The notes beneath the pieces were generated by a model, which was given only the letters and a program-made list of their open reading frames with translations, did no database searches and was not told where the DNA came from. Shown here one piece after another: positions 1-10,520 of a stretch of DNA of 64,000 nt. The stretch is from Multifurca ochricompacta (taxonomy: Eukaryota > Basidiomycota > Agaricomycetes > Russulales > Russulaceae): assembly GCA_022496185.1 (NCBI GenBank), contig WTXG01000122.1:1-64000 (forward strand), read 5' to 3'. Positions within the stretch are counted from its first letter, which is position 1, and every line of letters begins with the position of its first letter. Both the position numbers and the translations under genes were made by a program.

Positions 1-605
1 GGTGCATAGCGTACATTTGAGTCACGTGACACGAATTGTAACATTACACTTTTTTTTTCAGATTTGGTCACGCTCTTTTTCATGAACAAAGGATCATGTT
101 GGGCTACTTCAGCTTTTGTGCTGTATCCACTTGTATTTAGATGTAAGGTGTAACAGGTGATGCTCCGTGTACACTTAGTAAGCAAGAAGGGCAAAGGTGT
201 AGAAGTGACCTTTGTCGTTGGGCATACTGCGGAGGCAAACGTCATGCGTTAAGTAATGACGGGGACCTGTGTCACCCACTGTGGTTTTGCAACCACGATG
301 ATGGCGTCTGAAACCCGAAGAAACTGCAGCCCCAAGAGGACAAGATCCAAAGGATCGAGTCACACAGGGAGGCAGGATACCATTAGCACTATGTATCAAA
401 CTCGTGTAGACAGTTACTCACCTGCAGCCCCAAGAGGACAAGATGGGGGGCTACAGGCTGTTACAGAGGGTCTTATATACATTTCTCAGTGTAACGAGGT
501 AAGCAGTAGGTGTAAGCAAGAATCAGCAAGTATCAGTCAGCTGTATTGCTGACTGAGCCTTATCTTTGTGATTTGTAAGCTGCTTTACTCTGCTGACTGA
601 TCATG

Positions 606-642
606 CTCCACAATGTGATGTCATAATGACGTCATTGTGGAG
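606..642. repeat. Imperfect hairpin containing TGACGTCA
   Basis: CTCCACAATG at the left pairs with CATTGTGGAG at the right, and the right arm includes the octamer TGACGTCA at 627-634. The structure is visible directly. Any role as a bZIP binding site is inference only. Confidence 0.5.
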
Positions 643-924
643 TAGATAACTGATATGTAGTCTAGCCCTTAGGTCTGGAACATGTCTATCTACTGATACA
701 TGTGGTTCTGTGCTAAAATTGGCCATGGCCCAACCTGGGCCTTTATCTAGAGCTCCACTTACCTAGAACCTTCTAGGCTGGACTCCTCTTATCTTGATAA
801 CAGCTCCACTTGGTCTAGAACCGTCTTAGACTGTGGGGCCTTGCCTATTGTGGTAAACACAATAGAGAATCGACTTGTTATTGTTGAGTGGCTCTTGTGC
901 TGACTAAGCAGCATGTGACTATTA

Positions 925-943
925 CATGTGACTCAGTCACATG
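925..943. repeat. 19-bp palindrome centred on TGACTCA
   Basis: CATGTGACT-C-AGTCACATG is a perfect odd-length palindrome around a TGACTCA core, the consensus of Gcn4/AP-1-type bZIP factors. It lies in a stretch rich in CATGTGAC words. Function is unknown. Confidence 0.45.
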
Positions 944-1089
944 ATCCATGTCACGACTACATTCCCATGATCACGTGTTGAGACTGCTGGGTAATCTTCC
1001 CACGGTCATGTGATCCAAAAGGGAGAAAAGAAAAGGAAAAATAAGGTAGAGCCGTGACATAAGGTACACAATGTCCAAAGGGCTACATG

Positions 1090-1215
1090 TAGTGATTGGC
1101 AGGGGTAACCCTGGGGTATCCTTGTTGGTACCCATACCTGTACCCATACCCATAGTGATGGGTACAGGTAACCTGTGGGTTACCTGTGGGTCACCTGTGA
1201 AAACATGTGCAAGTT
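1090..1215 (-). mobile_element. Terminal fragment of hAT-type MITE (TAGTGATTGGCAGGGG family)
   Basis: The fragment starts TAGTGATTGGCAGGGGTAAC and runs through GGTACCC/GGTTACC-rich repeats to GTGCAAGTT. It is the reverse complement of the right end of the complete element at 61362-62811, with many CG to TG or CA changes. It stops where the poly-T of the neighbouring LINE fragment begins, so only about 126 bp of the MITE survives. Confidence 0.7.
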
Positions 1216-1546
1216 TTTTTTTTTTTTTTTTTTGAATCAATTTTATGACATGCTTGTGGGATGGCACCCAATCGCATGGCCACTTCCTGGTACAATGTGA
1301 CTACTACTACTATGAACAGAGTGAGGGAGTGACAAAGTCATGGATGGAAACCCAGAAGGAAAACCATAATAATGTTATAAAGTAGAGAGGCTGTCTGAGA
1401 AGGGAGACTGTTCATGAAACAAAGAAAGAAAACTCACTAAGTCCATGTCCTAACCAACATCAAAGCTCAGGGGGGCTCATGGAGGTGTCGGGAGGCAATT
1501 GGGCAACAGAAGGCTCCAGTCTCTTGGAGGAATTCCAGGAGACAGC
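1214..1546 (-). mobile_element. Decayed LINE 3' end, minus strand
   Basis: A run of about 20 T is followed by sequence collinear with the 3' end of the LINE at 57149 onward (the TTTATTGACGCGCTTGCGGG block appears here as TTTTATGACATGCTTGTGGG, and the CCAATCGCGCGGC block as CCAATCGCATGGC). The differences are mostly CpG transitions. The fragment is cut at 1547 by a MITE end. It is an old, 5'-truncated, methylation-decayed copy with no coding capacity. Confidence 0.7.
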
Positions 1547-1817
1547 TAGTGATGTTCCGGCCCAGCTTGGCCCAAAAGCTGTGGCTTTGGCTTGGCCTGA
1601 GGTGGCTCTGGCTTTCCTAAAGTCTGGGCTGAGCCAAAGCCGCCACAGATGGCTTGGCCCAAGCCGCAGCTTTTGGTAGAGAAAATTTTATGACATATAA
1701 CTAGTAGTTATAGTTCAGCTAATCCAAATATGACTTAGTGTGTTACATATTGCAAAGCTATATTGAAGAAAAAGTTTGAAATGCCACAATAAACATGATC
1801 ATGTGACCCAAATCAAC
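1547..1817 (+). mobile_element. Truncated MITE (TAGTGATGTTCC family), CpG-decayed
   Basis: The fragment begins TAGTGATGTTCCGGCCCAGC and matches the copy at 55016-55517 over about 270 bp, including the AT-rich core with ATAACTAGTAGTTATAG. Homology ends after CCCAAATCAAC, so the right third and its terminal repeat are missing. AGCCGCGGCT of the other copies reads AGCTGTGGCT here, again CpG transitions. Confidence 0.75.
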
Positions 1818-1892
1818 TGATGGATTACAATCCATCGATGACCTGGAGGAGCGCAAAAGCGCACCACAGTCGTCAAAAGTTCTAGCCTTTGG

Positions 1893-2475
1893 TGTTACGT
1901 CCGGTGCGGGGCGTTCCACACGACTTGTGTGACAGCGTTCGTTTGTAATCAGATAAGGGATCAATGGGACCCCTTGGAGTTTAGACGGGAAGAGTCAAAG
2001 TCGACAAGGCTGTACTTGAAGACGATGTTAAGCGGAAAGTACCAGAAGTACTGAGACGGTCGAGTCAAGCGTTCAAAGGGATGTCCAGAAGACAAGCACC
2101 GATGTATTCAATAAGTCGAGTCTGAAGTCTACAGTGTAGTTACAGCGGACTTATATACGTAAATCTAGTGGGCGTCTATAGATAAGATAACCGAGTCAGG
2201 TGGGCCCAAATATACGAAAGCGGATGGCGTAAAGCCTAGCTTCTGATAGGGTACTAAGTAAGTGTCCGATCCTAAGATAAGAAGATAAAGAGATAAGAAA
2301 GCAAACATAGACAAGCAACGTATCAACAGACGCAAACTAGGTCACGGGGATGGAAGGAGAGCATGTGACGGATCCCAGGACGGGGATATGATCAAGAAGT
2401 GTAACTCGGGCGGTAACAAGGGATTCGCATTGGGGAGAGTAAAGAAAATGGGGTTGCTCGGCAGGGGTCGTAACA
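1893..2475 (-). repeat. Gypsy 3' LTR (element X), minus strand
   Basis: The LTR runs TGTTACGTCC...GGTCGTAACA on the plus strand and is 583 bp long. It has the family promoter block on the minus strand (TATATAAG-like box and the AGACTCGACTT word). It is followed at 2476 by the polypurine tract, read here as TCACCCCCTCTTCT. Its right part (GGACGGGGATATGATCAAGAAG) resembles the split LTR at 12021-21354 more than the LTR at 4499-5077. The flanking pentamer at 1888-1892 is TTTGG. Confidence 0.85.
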
Positions 2476-2506
2476 TCACCCCCTCTTCTGGTTCTAGCAG
2501 ACCCGG

Positions 2507-3701
2507 CTAGAAGCGACTCGTACCGTCATCGTCTTGTATCAACTCCAGATAATCATCGGCTACATTACGATCATCCAAAGTGTCGTTCTCCTTGTCCGAG
2601 TCTTGTGGACATCTGTGGGCGCAGAGAAACCCATACGGTCCGCGCTGACCACAGGAGTGACAGAGATCGTGAATGGGACAGTCCAACTCCCTGTGCCCCG
2701 CATTGTGGCGGAGACATTTACCGCACCACCTGATGGGTTGATGATCGTCGGGGCGACGCCTACGCGGCGGAAGATACAGAATCGGCTCCAATGTAAGTTG
2801 CTGCGGCAATGGCGGCACCACTTGCGATTGAGGGGACAGTTCCAGCTGATATGGTACTTACTGTCACACCGCCAGCATGTCTCCCCACGGGGGTTCTCAT
2901 GCATACGTGGCATCTTGAACCGATTCGGCAGAAGTGTCGGGGCAGCCCCCAATGATCGTGGGGGGAGGGGTCGCGCATAAGTATCCGCGTACCTTTCTGC
3001 AATGGTTTGATATGCGTCCCCAATCTCCAATCTCTTCCTAATCTCTGTCAGCTCTTGCTCCACCTGGAACATTCCATTGGTCAACCTCGTCATCATCTTT
3101 GTGTGTTCTTTATATTGTTTGTTGAGTGTTGTATGCAGCGTCAGGTTCTTGCGCAGTCTCATTACCTCGGCTTTGAGACGCGGGAGTCGCATGTCGTTCA
3201 TCACTTCATCGATGGCGAATGCTCGGGGATCTTCGGCAGCCAAGTGACCAAGCTGCTCGTCGCTCATCGTATGGTGAAGGCGTCCCGTATACCTCTCCTC
3301 CAAATACACAGGGGCCCATAAACAGGGCCATTCTTCTTCATACAGCCAGCTACATCCATGCCTCCGTTGGTATAAAAGATGTACTTAGCTATGGCCGTAG
3401 TTCCATCCGCCATAGTGATCTCGAGTGGAAAGTACATCGAGGAGTTCGGGTTGTTTGTGAAGAATGGGAATTTGGGGACCTCATCGTCCAGTTCCATACC
3501 CAATAGATCGTTTGGGTGCGGTTCTTCGCAATGTTTGAAGTCATCGTTGGGGTTGGGGGATTGGCTTTTGGTTCGCGCCTCGGCGGCTTCATAATCAATG
3601 GGGGAGGAGGGACGTGTAGAAGGATGGGCAGAGGGGAAGTTCTCGACAACTACGGCAGAGGTGAAGGCGTCGACGGCGGCGTTGGCAGCGATGAAAGACA
3701 T
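2507..3701 (-). pseudogene. Gypsy accessory ORF3 (zinc-knuckle protein), broken copy in element X
   Basis: This is a degenerate copy of the third ORF that lies between pol and the 3' LTR in this Gypsy family (complete copy at 17882-19087). It begins MSFIAANAAVDAF, carries the conserved NSSMYFPLEITMADGT block, a predicted coiled coil (VMRLRKNLTLHTTLNKQYKE region), and zinc knuckles CWRCDSKYHISWNC and CRHCRSNLHWSRFC. It also has the CGKCLRHNAGHRELDC finger and ends in DDDGTSRF. Frameshifts near 3290 and near 2810 split it into three frames. It ends about 30 bp before the polypurine tract and LTR. The role is unknown; nucleic-acid binding is inferred from the knuckles. Confidence 0.8.
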
Positions 3702-3779
3702 AATCGATTGTGTGGTAGTAGGACGTTGCTGAGGAAGCATGTACTGGGGGATTTCTTTGGGTCTGTAGGTCGGTTCCTT

Positions 3780-4498
3780 TTAACTGTCTCTGGGCGCTTC
3801 TGGATGTCGGTCATGAAACTCCGAGATAAGAACTGGAGCAAAGATATTCCCGGTCGGCTCCCACGAGTTGTCAGAGTCTGGGAAGCCTTTCCACTTGACT
3901 AAGTAATGTAGTTTGCGCCCGCGGCCTTTCGCTGGGAGTCTAGAATCCGCTCCACTTCCCATTCCGCTTCCCCATCGATTAATTCAGGGGGAGGTTTCGG
4001 GAAGTTCTCCCCATGTAGGGACATCTCTCTATAGGGTGTCAGGAGTTTGGCATGGAAGACTGGGTGAATTCTCCATGTGGATGGAAGCTCGAGTTCGTAT
4101 GACACGTCTGACAGCTTCCTTGTTATCTTGAATGGTCCGTGACGTCGGGGCGCTAACTTGGCCATGGGATGTGACGTATGAATGTTCTTCCCTTCCAGCC
4201 AAACGAGGTCATTGGTCCGATAAGGTGTGAACTTCGAAGGCCTGTCCAATAGAGTCTTTTGCGCCTTGAGCAGGTTCTCATTGGCCGATTTCCTGACCTC
4301 CTTCCATTGGTCGATACACTGCGCAGCTGATGGAACATTCATTGGTTTATTGGTCCAGGTCGTTCGCGGCGTCCATCCCATGATGAGTGAGAATGGCGGG
4401 GTCTTGGTGGTTCCATTGGGCCATGAGTTGTGTGCAAATTCTGCCATGGCCAGCCAATCAGCCCAATCATCTTGTCGTCCGTTGCACCAGAATCGGAG
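3780..4498 (-). pseudogene. Gypsy pol C-terminal fragment: integrase end and chromodomain (element X)
   Basis: The fragment begins within the integrase catalytic region just after the DDE glutamate (FWCNGRQDDWADWLAMAEFAHNSW). It continues through the LVWLEGKNI and RRHGPFKI motifs typical of chromoviral integrase, then [15 protein letters not shown], and ends in a chromodomain (LHYLVKWKGFPDSDNSWEP) and the stop after HPEAPRDS. A frameshift near 3920 separates integrase from chromodomain. Everything upstream of 4498 in this element is lost, because an LTR of a second element begins at 4499. The chromodomain is the part that, in chromoviruses, targets integration to heterochromatin. Confidence 0.85.
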
Positions 4499-5077
4499 TG
4501 TTACGTCCGGTGTGGGACGTTCCACACAACTTGTGTGACAGCGTTCGTTGCGAATCAGATAAGAGATCAATAAGACCTCTTGGAGTATTGACGGGAGGAG
4601 TCAGAGTCAAAGAGGCTGTACTCTTAGACTCTGTTGAGCGGAAAGTACCAGAAGTACTGAGACGACCGAGTCAAGGCGTTCAAAGGAGTGTCCAGAAGAC
4701 AAGCACCGATGTATTCAATAAGTCGAGTCTGAGTCTACAATGTAGTTACAGTGGACTTATATACGTAATCGAATGGCGTCTAAAGATAAGAGTATGGAGT
4801 CATGTGGGCCCGAATATACGAAGCGGAGGGCGTAAAGCCTGGCTTCTGATAGGGTATTAAGTAAGTGTCCGGTCGTAAAGATAAGGGATAAGGGATAAGA
4901 GATAAGAGCCCAAACACGAGTACAGTATCACAAACATAAGCAAAGGCAGTCACGGGGAAGGGAGTAGGGCATGTGAAGGATCCCACGATGGAGACGTGAT
5001 CTGATAATGTAAAGTGGGTGGCAAGGAGGGGTCATCGTTAGGTAGGAAGAAGAAAGGGAGAGACGGGTTTCGTAACA
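4499..5077 (-). repeat. Gypsy 3' LTR (element Y subtype), minus strand
   Basis: The LTR runs TGTTACGTCC...TTTCGTAACA and is 579 bp long. The self-priming word appears on the plus strand as AAGTCGAGTCT at 4720-4730, and the TATA box (minus) is near 4757-4764. Its right half (GATGGAGACGTGATCTGATAATG) matches the solo LTR at 60861-62905 rather than the LTRs at 1893 or 12021. It sits directly in element X integrase; the adjacent pentamer at 4494-4498 is CGGAG, and I find no matching duplicate at the other end of the element. Confidence 0.85.
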
Positions 5078-5108
5078 TCACCCCCTCTTCTGGTTCTAGC
5101 AGACCCGG

Positions 5109-6299
5109 CTAGAAACAACTCGTACCGTCATCATCCTGCATCAACTCCAAGTAATCGTTGGCTACATTACGATCATCCATCGTATAGTTCTCCTTGTCTG
5201 AATCTTGCGGACATTGGTGGGTGCGAAGGAACCCATATGGGCCGCGCTGACCACACAGGCGGCACATGTCGTGGATCGGGCAGTCCAACTCTCGATGCCC
5301 TGAGTTGTGGCGGAGGCACTTGCCACACCATCCCGACGGATTGACGATTGCTGGGGTGACTCCCATACGACGAAAAATGCAGAACCGACTCCAATGGAGG
5401 TTGCTGCGACAGTGCCGACACCACTTGTGGTTCAGGGGCAGTTCCAGCTGATATGATACTTGCTATCACATCGCCAGCATGTTCTCCCGGGGTTCTCATG
5501 CATACGCGGCATCTCGAATCGATTCGGCAACATTGCGGGGCAGCCCCCAACGACCGTGGAGGAAGGGGTCGGGCGTATGTGTCGGCGTACCTTTCGGCGA
5601 TGGTCTGGTACGCATCCCCTATCTCCAGCCTTTTTCTGATCTCCACCAGTTCCTGCTCTATCTGGAACATCCCGTTGGTCAACCTCACCATCATCTTTGC
5701 ATGTTCCTTGTATTGTTTGTTGAGAGTGGCACGCAACGTCAGTTCTTCCGCAGTCTCATCACCTCTGCTTTGAGACGCGGAAGGCGCATGTCGTTTAATA
5801 CCTCGTCGATCGCGAAGGCGCAAGAATCCTCAGTGGCCAATGTCCCAGCTGCTCATCGGTCACGTATGGTGCAGCCGTCCGGTATACCTTTCTTCCAGAT
5901 AAACTGGAGCTCCATACACGGGGCCACCCTTCTTCATACATCCTGCGACGTCCATCCCTCCATTGGTGTAGAATATGTACTTGGCAATGGCGGTGGTTCC
6001 ATCCGCCATGGTGATCTCAAGGGGAAAGTACATGGAGGAGTTGGGATTATTAGCAATGAACAGAAATTCGGGTACTTCATCATCCAATTCCATACCCAAC
6101 AGATCGTTTGGGTGCGGCTCTTCACTGTGTTCGAAGTCATCATTGGGGTTGGGAGATTGGTTCTTAACTTGTGCTTCGGCTGCTTCATAATCGATGGGGG
6201 ATGACGGGCGTGTAGAGGATGGGCGGAGGGGAAGCTCTCAACAACTACTGTGGAAGCAGTGAAGGCGTCGATGGCGGCGTTGGCGGCGATGAAAGACAT
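5109..6299 (-). pseudogene. Gypsy accessory ORF3, broken copy in element A
   Basis: This is another copy of the post-pol ORF. It starts at ATG 6297-6299 (MSFIAANAAIDAF), about 75 nt after the pol stop, and runs with frameshifts (near 6100, 5870 and 5500) to the shared C-terminus DDDGTSCF at 5109. The NSSMYFPLEITMADGT block, the coiled-coil segment and the last finger (CGKCLRHNSGHRELDC plus CRLCGQRGPYGF) are readable. It lies just upstream of the polypurine tract and LTR 4499-5077. Conservation of the same domain order in copies with clearly diverged LTRs supports a real coding function in the ancestor. Confidence 0.8.
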
Positions 6300-6375
6300 G
6301 ATTGATTGTTCGGTAGTAGGATGTTGCTGTGAGAGCATGTACTGGGGGATTTGCTTGGGATCTGAGGCAGTTCTT

Positions 6376-7681
6376 TTAACTGTCCTTGGGCGCTTCTGGA
6401 TGTCGGGCGTGGAAGTCCGAGATAAGGACCGGAGCAAAGATATTCCTGGCTGGCTCCCACGAGTTGTCGGAGTCTGGGAATCCTTTCCACTTAACAAGGT
6501 AGTGCAGCTTGCGCCCTCGGCCTTTACGTCGCGAGTCTAGAACCTGTTCCACTTCCCATTCTGCTTCTCCGTCGATAAGGTCAGGGGGAGGTCTTGGGAA
6601 GTTTTCCCCATGGAGGGTGGTTTCTTTGTAAGGTGTTAAAAGCCTGGCATGGAAGACCGGATGAATTCTCCATGTGGGAGGGAGCTTGAGCTCGTATGAC
6701 ACATCTGACAGCTTCCTTGATATCTTGAATGGTCCGTGACGTCGGGGCGCTAACTTGGCAGTTGGGTGTGACGTATGAATGTTCTTCCCTTCCAGCCAGA
6801 CAAGGTCATGGGTTTGATAAGGTGTGAATTTCGACAGTTTATCTGACAGGGTCTTTTGCGCCTTCAGCAGGTTCTCATTGGCCGATTTCCTGATCTCCTC
6901 CCATTGGCCGATGTGCTGAGAAGCTGAGGGCACATTTGTGGGCTTCCCGGTCCAGGTAGTTCATGGTGTCCATCCCATGATAAGTGAAAACGGGGAGGTT
7001 TTAGTAGTGCCATTGGGCCAGGAGTTATGCGCGAATTCAGCCGTTGCTAGCCAATCAGCCCAGTCATCCTGTCGTCCGTTGCACCAGAACCAAAGGTATT
7101 GCTCAAGCCACTGGTTTGTCCTTTCTGATTGTCCATCTGTCTGTGGGTGATAGGCTGATGAAATGTTCTGGGTTATGTCTAGGATCTTGCAGAGTGCCTT
7201 GGCAAACGCAGAGGTGAAACGTGGGTCGCGGTCTGAAATGATCTTTTCAGGGAGGCCGTAATGTCTATAGACGTGATCAAGGTAGAGTTTGGCCACCCCC
7301 TCTGCTGTGATGGATTCGTTGCAAGGTATAAACAATGCTGCCTTTGAACAGTCGTGATCGGTGACAGTTAAAATGGAGTCAAAACCTCTAGACATGGGAA
7401 GTTTCACGATGAAGTCCATGGCAATGGTTTGGAAGGGTTGTGAAGTTGTGGGTGTGATTGGGAATGGTGCTGGTGGGTGCAGGTGCGTATTTACTTTGTT
7501 GGCTTGGCACTCTGCACATCCTTTCACGTAATCTTCTATGTCCTTCTTCATGTTCGGCCACCAGTAGTCTCGTTTGGCCAGAGCGTATGTATTAGCGATG
7601 CCCGGATGTCCAGCAGAAGGGAGGTCGTGGTGAAAATGGATCACCCCCCTCTTAATGTTGTCGCCACTGGTGACAACGAGA
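6376..7681 (-). pseudogene. Gypsy integrase and chromodomain, element A
   Basis: On the minus strand this encodes the zinc-binding HHCC region (HHDLPSAGHPGIANTYALAKRDYWWP...CAECQ) and the catalytic core with D (IAMDFIVKLP), D (ISDRDPRFTSAF) and E (HPQTDGQSERTNQWLEQ). The GPF/RRHGPFKI module follows, then a chromodomain (LHYLVKWKGFPDSDNSWEP), and the frame stops after HPEAPKDS. A TGA at 6961-6963 interrupts the frame where sister copies have CGA. The 5' side was split from the RNase H by a solo LTR inserted at 7687. The product would be inactive. Confidence 0.85.
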
Positions 7682-7686
7682 CGATC

Positions 7687-8320
7687 TGTCACGACCCGTC
7701 CAGCGTACCAAGCAGACTGCGAGACGCGGAGGAGGCCCGAGTCTAGGCGATGTGAGGGAACGGTTTGGAGTGCCCAGAGATGGGCTGCCAGACAAGACCC
7801 CCAAAGCTTAGTCATGGTGTCCCACGCAGAAGACAAGAAGCGCTGCAGGTACGGCATGTTCTGATGGAAGAAGAAGCATGCAACATAAGGTTTGATGCCT
7901 CGTGTACGGAAGGACCCTGAACCTTAGTTGACGTGGGAAGACGGTGGCACTGGTTCTGATGGAAGGTTCCATAGTCACACGTCCAGAACCACAGGCGCCT
8001 AGATAGGCAGATAAGAACCCTGATGACTAAGCTAGTCCAGCATGTATATATACCCTAGCTAGTCTCGCTCAGATGGTTCCCCATCTTGAGCTTTTGTGTC
8101 AATCAGAAGCCTTGTGGACCTTTAACTTCCTTCCTTGCGTCTCACCACCCGGACTCCTCTCTTTGGTGCTTTGTCCTTCTGGGGCCTTGCACACTGATTG
8201 GCTTGTGACTGAGCGTAGCGTTGGACTTATTGTCTTCCGCATCGACCCAAGATCGTCCCGACCTTGTCCCTGTGACCTAGCCGCCCGCACTCGATTGCGT
8301 ACGCCCCTCTGAGCGTAACA
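7687..8320 (+). mobile_element. Solo LTR (TGTCACGACCC / GAGCGTAACA family) in element A
   Basis: This 634-bp insertion begins TGTCACGACCCGTCC and ends GAGCGTAACA. It is flanked by an exact 5-bp target duplication CGATC (7682-7686 and 8321-8325). Removing it and one duplicate restores the integrase/RNase H junction seen in element C near 32245. A TATATATA box lies at 8045-8052, so the LTR reads in the plus direction. No internal retroelement sequence is present, so it is a solo LTR left by LTR-LTR recombination. The family differs from the TGTTACG Gypsy LTRs. Confidence 0.9.
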
Positions 8321-8325
8321 CGATC

Positions 8326-10441
8326 CCCGTCTTTCCACCACAAGCCATCGACTTGTTTTAGGTTATGGGCCTCCACCCAGGATTGGCATAACTGCTGATT
8401 CATATTTTGCGACACCTGTGCCCATAGGTCCATGTCATGGAGGCTTACAACCGCTTGCTTTGCAAAAACCTCTTCTGGGAGTACCGTGATGTTACTATTG
8501 TCTTCTTCTCCACTACTTAAATCCGGTCGTCTTGACAGGGCATCTGCACGTGCATTGTGACTTCCCGCAACATGCTTCAACATGAAGTTGTATTCTTCCA
8601 GCTCTAGGACTTCGCGCGCAACCCTTCGGCTAATTTTGTGGGGTTCCTTCCAATAGAGTAGATTGGAGTGGTCGGTATAAATGATGGTCTTGTGAGGTGT
8701 TCCCGCTAGGTATGGTCGCCAGTGCCGTAGCACTTTCACAATGGCAAGCAGTTCCCTATCCCAGATATCATAGTTTCGTTCCGCTGGCGAGAATGTTTCC
8801 AAATAGAAGGCAACTGGGTGAAGTAGTCCCACTTTATCCCTTTGATTTAGTACAGCTCCATTAGCAAAGTGGGATGCGTCAACTTCGAGTTCGAAGGGCT
8901 TCTTCAGATCCGGCTGTAAGAGGACTGGTTCTGAGCCGACGATGTCCCGGATCTGCTCAAAGGCCTGCTGTTGTTCTTCTGCCCAATGCCAAGGTACATC
9001 CTTCTTTAACAATCTATTTAATGGCTGGGCGATCCCCGAGAATCCCTTGACAAATCGTCGATAGAAGTTGCAAAACCCGATGAAGGACTGCACATCCTTG
9101 ACACACGTAGGTACGGGCCATTCTCGGATTCCTTGTACTTTTATTGGGTCCATCCGTACGTGTCCTCCTTCTAGGATGACTCCCAGATACTCAACGCTCT
9201 GTTGTTCAAACAAGCATTTGGCCGGTTTAAGATACAGGTCGTGTTTGCGTAGGATGTCTAGCACCTGGTGTACTCACTCTCGATGGTGGGTCAGGTCGTT
9301 TGTAGTGGCCACTAGTATGTCATCCATGTAGACTACCACTTCGCCAGTGAGAATGAGGTCGCGGAAGATGTGGTTCATCATAGACTGAAAGGTGGCAGGC
9401 AAGTTGGTAAGGCCGAAGAACATGACGTTCGGCTCAAAGAGCCCTTGGTTGGTTTTAAACGCTGCTTTACACTGGTCTCCCTCTTTGATCCAAATATTGT
9501 TGTAGCCCCAACGGACGTCCATTTTGGAGAACAAGGACTTGTCCCGCATAGTATCGATGAGTTCTGATATGAGTGGCAGTGGGTAGGTGTTCTTCACAGT
9601 ATGGGCATTTATTCGTCGGTAGTCTTGTACGGGTCAAAGTTTGCCATCTTTCTTCTTGATGAAGAAGAATGGCGACGCATATGGTGACTTTGACGGACGA
9701 ATGTACCCCTTGGCAAGGTGTTCCTCGAGGAAGGTTGTGAGCGCTGCTTGTTCTGCCTGGGACAGTGGGTAGATTTTACAGTCGATTGCTGCTGGAGTAT
9801 CAGGTGTGAAGTCGATGGCGTGATCCCACGGTCTTGCAGGGGGAAACCGTTGCGATTCCTCCTCTGAGAACACCTTCCAGTGCCTGTGGTACTCTCTGGG
9901 CACTACCTCTTCAAAAGTCCTTTCCGTATGCCTTCCACCGCTTTCTGCGCAGTTCTGATGCTTTAGTGGCGAAGCAACAGCCTGGATCCCCTCTTCTTCT
10001 TCTACCCTTCGCACTGTCGAGTGTCGAGCCGCATAGTCGTACCCCATTGACGTGATAAGAACGGGGTAGAAATCCTTGTCCATGGTGGCATCGCTCCAGT
10101 TGATCTTGGGTTGAATGCAGCGAGCCAGGGGTATCCCAGAACTAAATCTTCTTCACCTAAGTTGGTGACCAGGAAGCGTATGACTTTCGTCTTTCCCCTA
10201 CTTGGACATTAAGGTCAGTGTAATGTGTGATCTTCCCTGCTCGGTTGGCCATTCCATCAATATTCCAGATATTCTTTTCCTGAGGGAGTGCCAGCATTCC
10301 TAATCCCATGGTTCTCGCCATTCGTGGGCTAATAAAGTTGTCGGTGGCTCCTGAATCGATCAGGATGTCACGGTCGGCCGTCCTCTGTGTAGTCTCGAAA
10401 TGCACTGGTATTTTCAAAGATTTGAAGTGACTAGTATACAC
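8326..10441 (-). pseudogene. Gypsy protease, reverse transcriptase and RNase H, element A
   Basis: In order on the minus strand: the aspartic protease motif ILIDSGATDNFI, the RT with [23 protein letters not shown] and the catalytic [11 protein letters not shown], then RNase H (FELEVDASHFANGAVL, DIWDRELLAIV, IYTDHSNLLYW). The frame is broken by TGA at 9634-9636 and at 9274-9276, and both correspond to CGA arginine codons in sister copies (compare B near 15205 and C near 31300). There is also a frameshift near 10180. The gene belongs to the Tf1/sushi-like chromoviruses judged by its chromodomain and self-priming signals, and is not functional. Confidence 0.85.
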
Positions 10442-10520
10442 AGAGGTTACATGTAATGCTCACGCCCAGGCCGATGGGGTAGAGCCAGTCAAAAATCCTT
10501 CTTTGCGAATGCCTTTTCCA

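Larger units (their letters stand above)
1..1089. other. Non-coding stretch with short repeats, no gene recognised
   Basis: No convincing gene or transposon domain was found here. It holds a 23-bp direct repeat (324-346 and 422-444, beginning CTGCAGCCCCAAGAGG), a hairpin at 606-642, a 19-bp palindrome at 925-943, and a near-repeat around 750-830 in which AGCTCCACTT is followed by a TCTAGAACC-like word. The short open frames in this interval are unsupported. Confidence 0.5.

Noticed and set aside
971..1267. Minus-strand open frame across the poly-T and GGTAACC repeats
   Set aside because: It is built from a MITE end and LINE tail; the lysine run comes from the poly-T tract.
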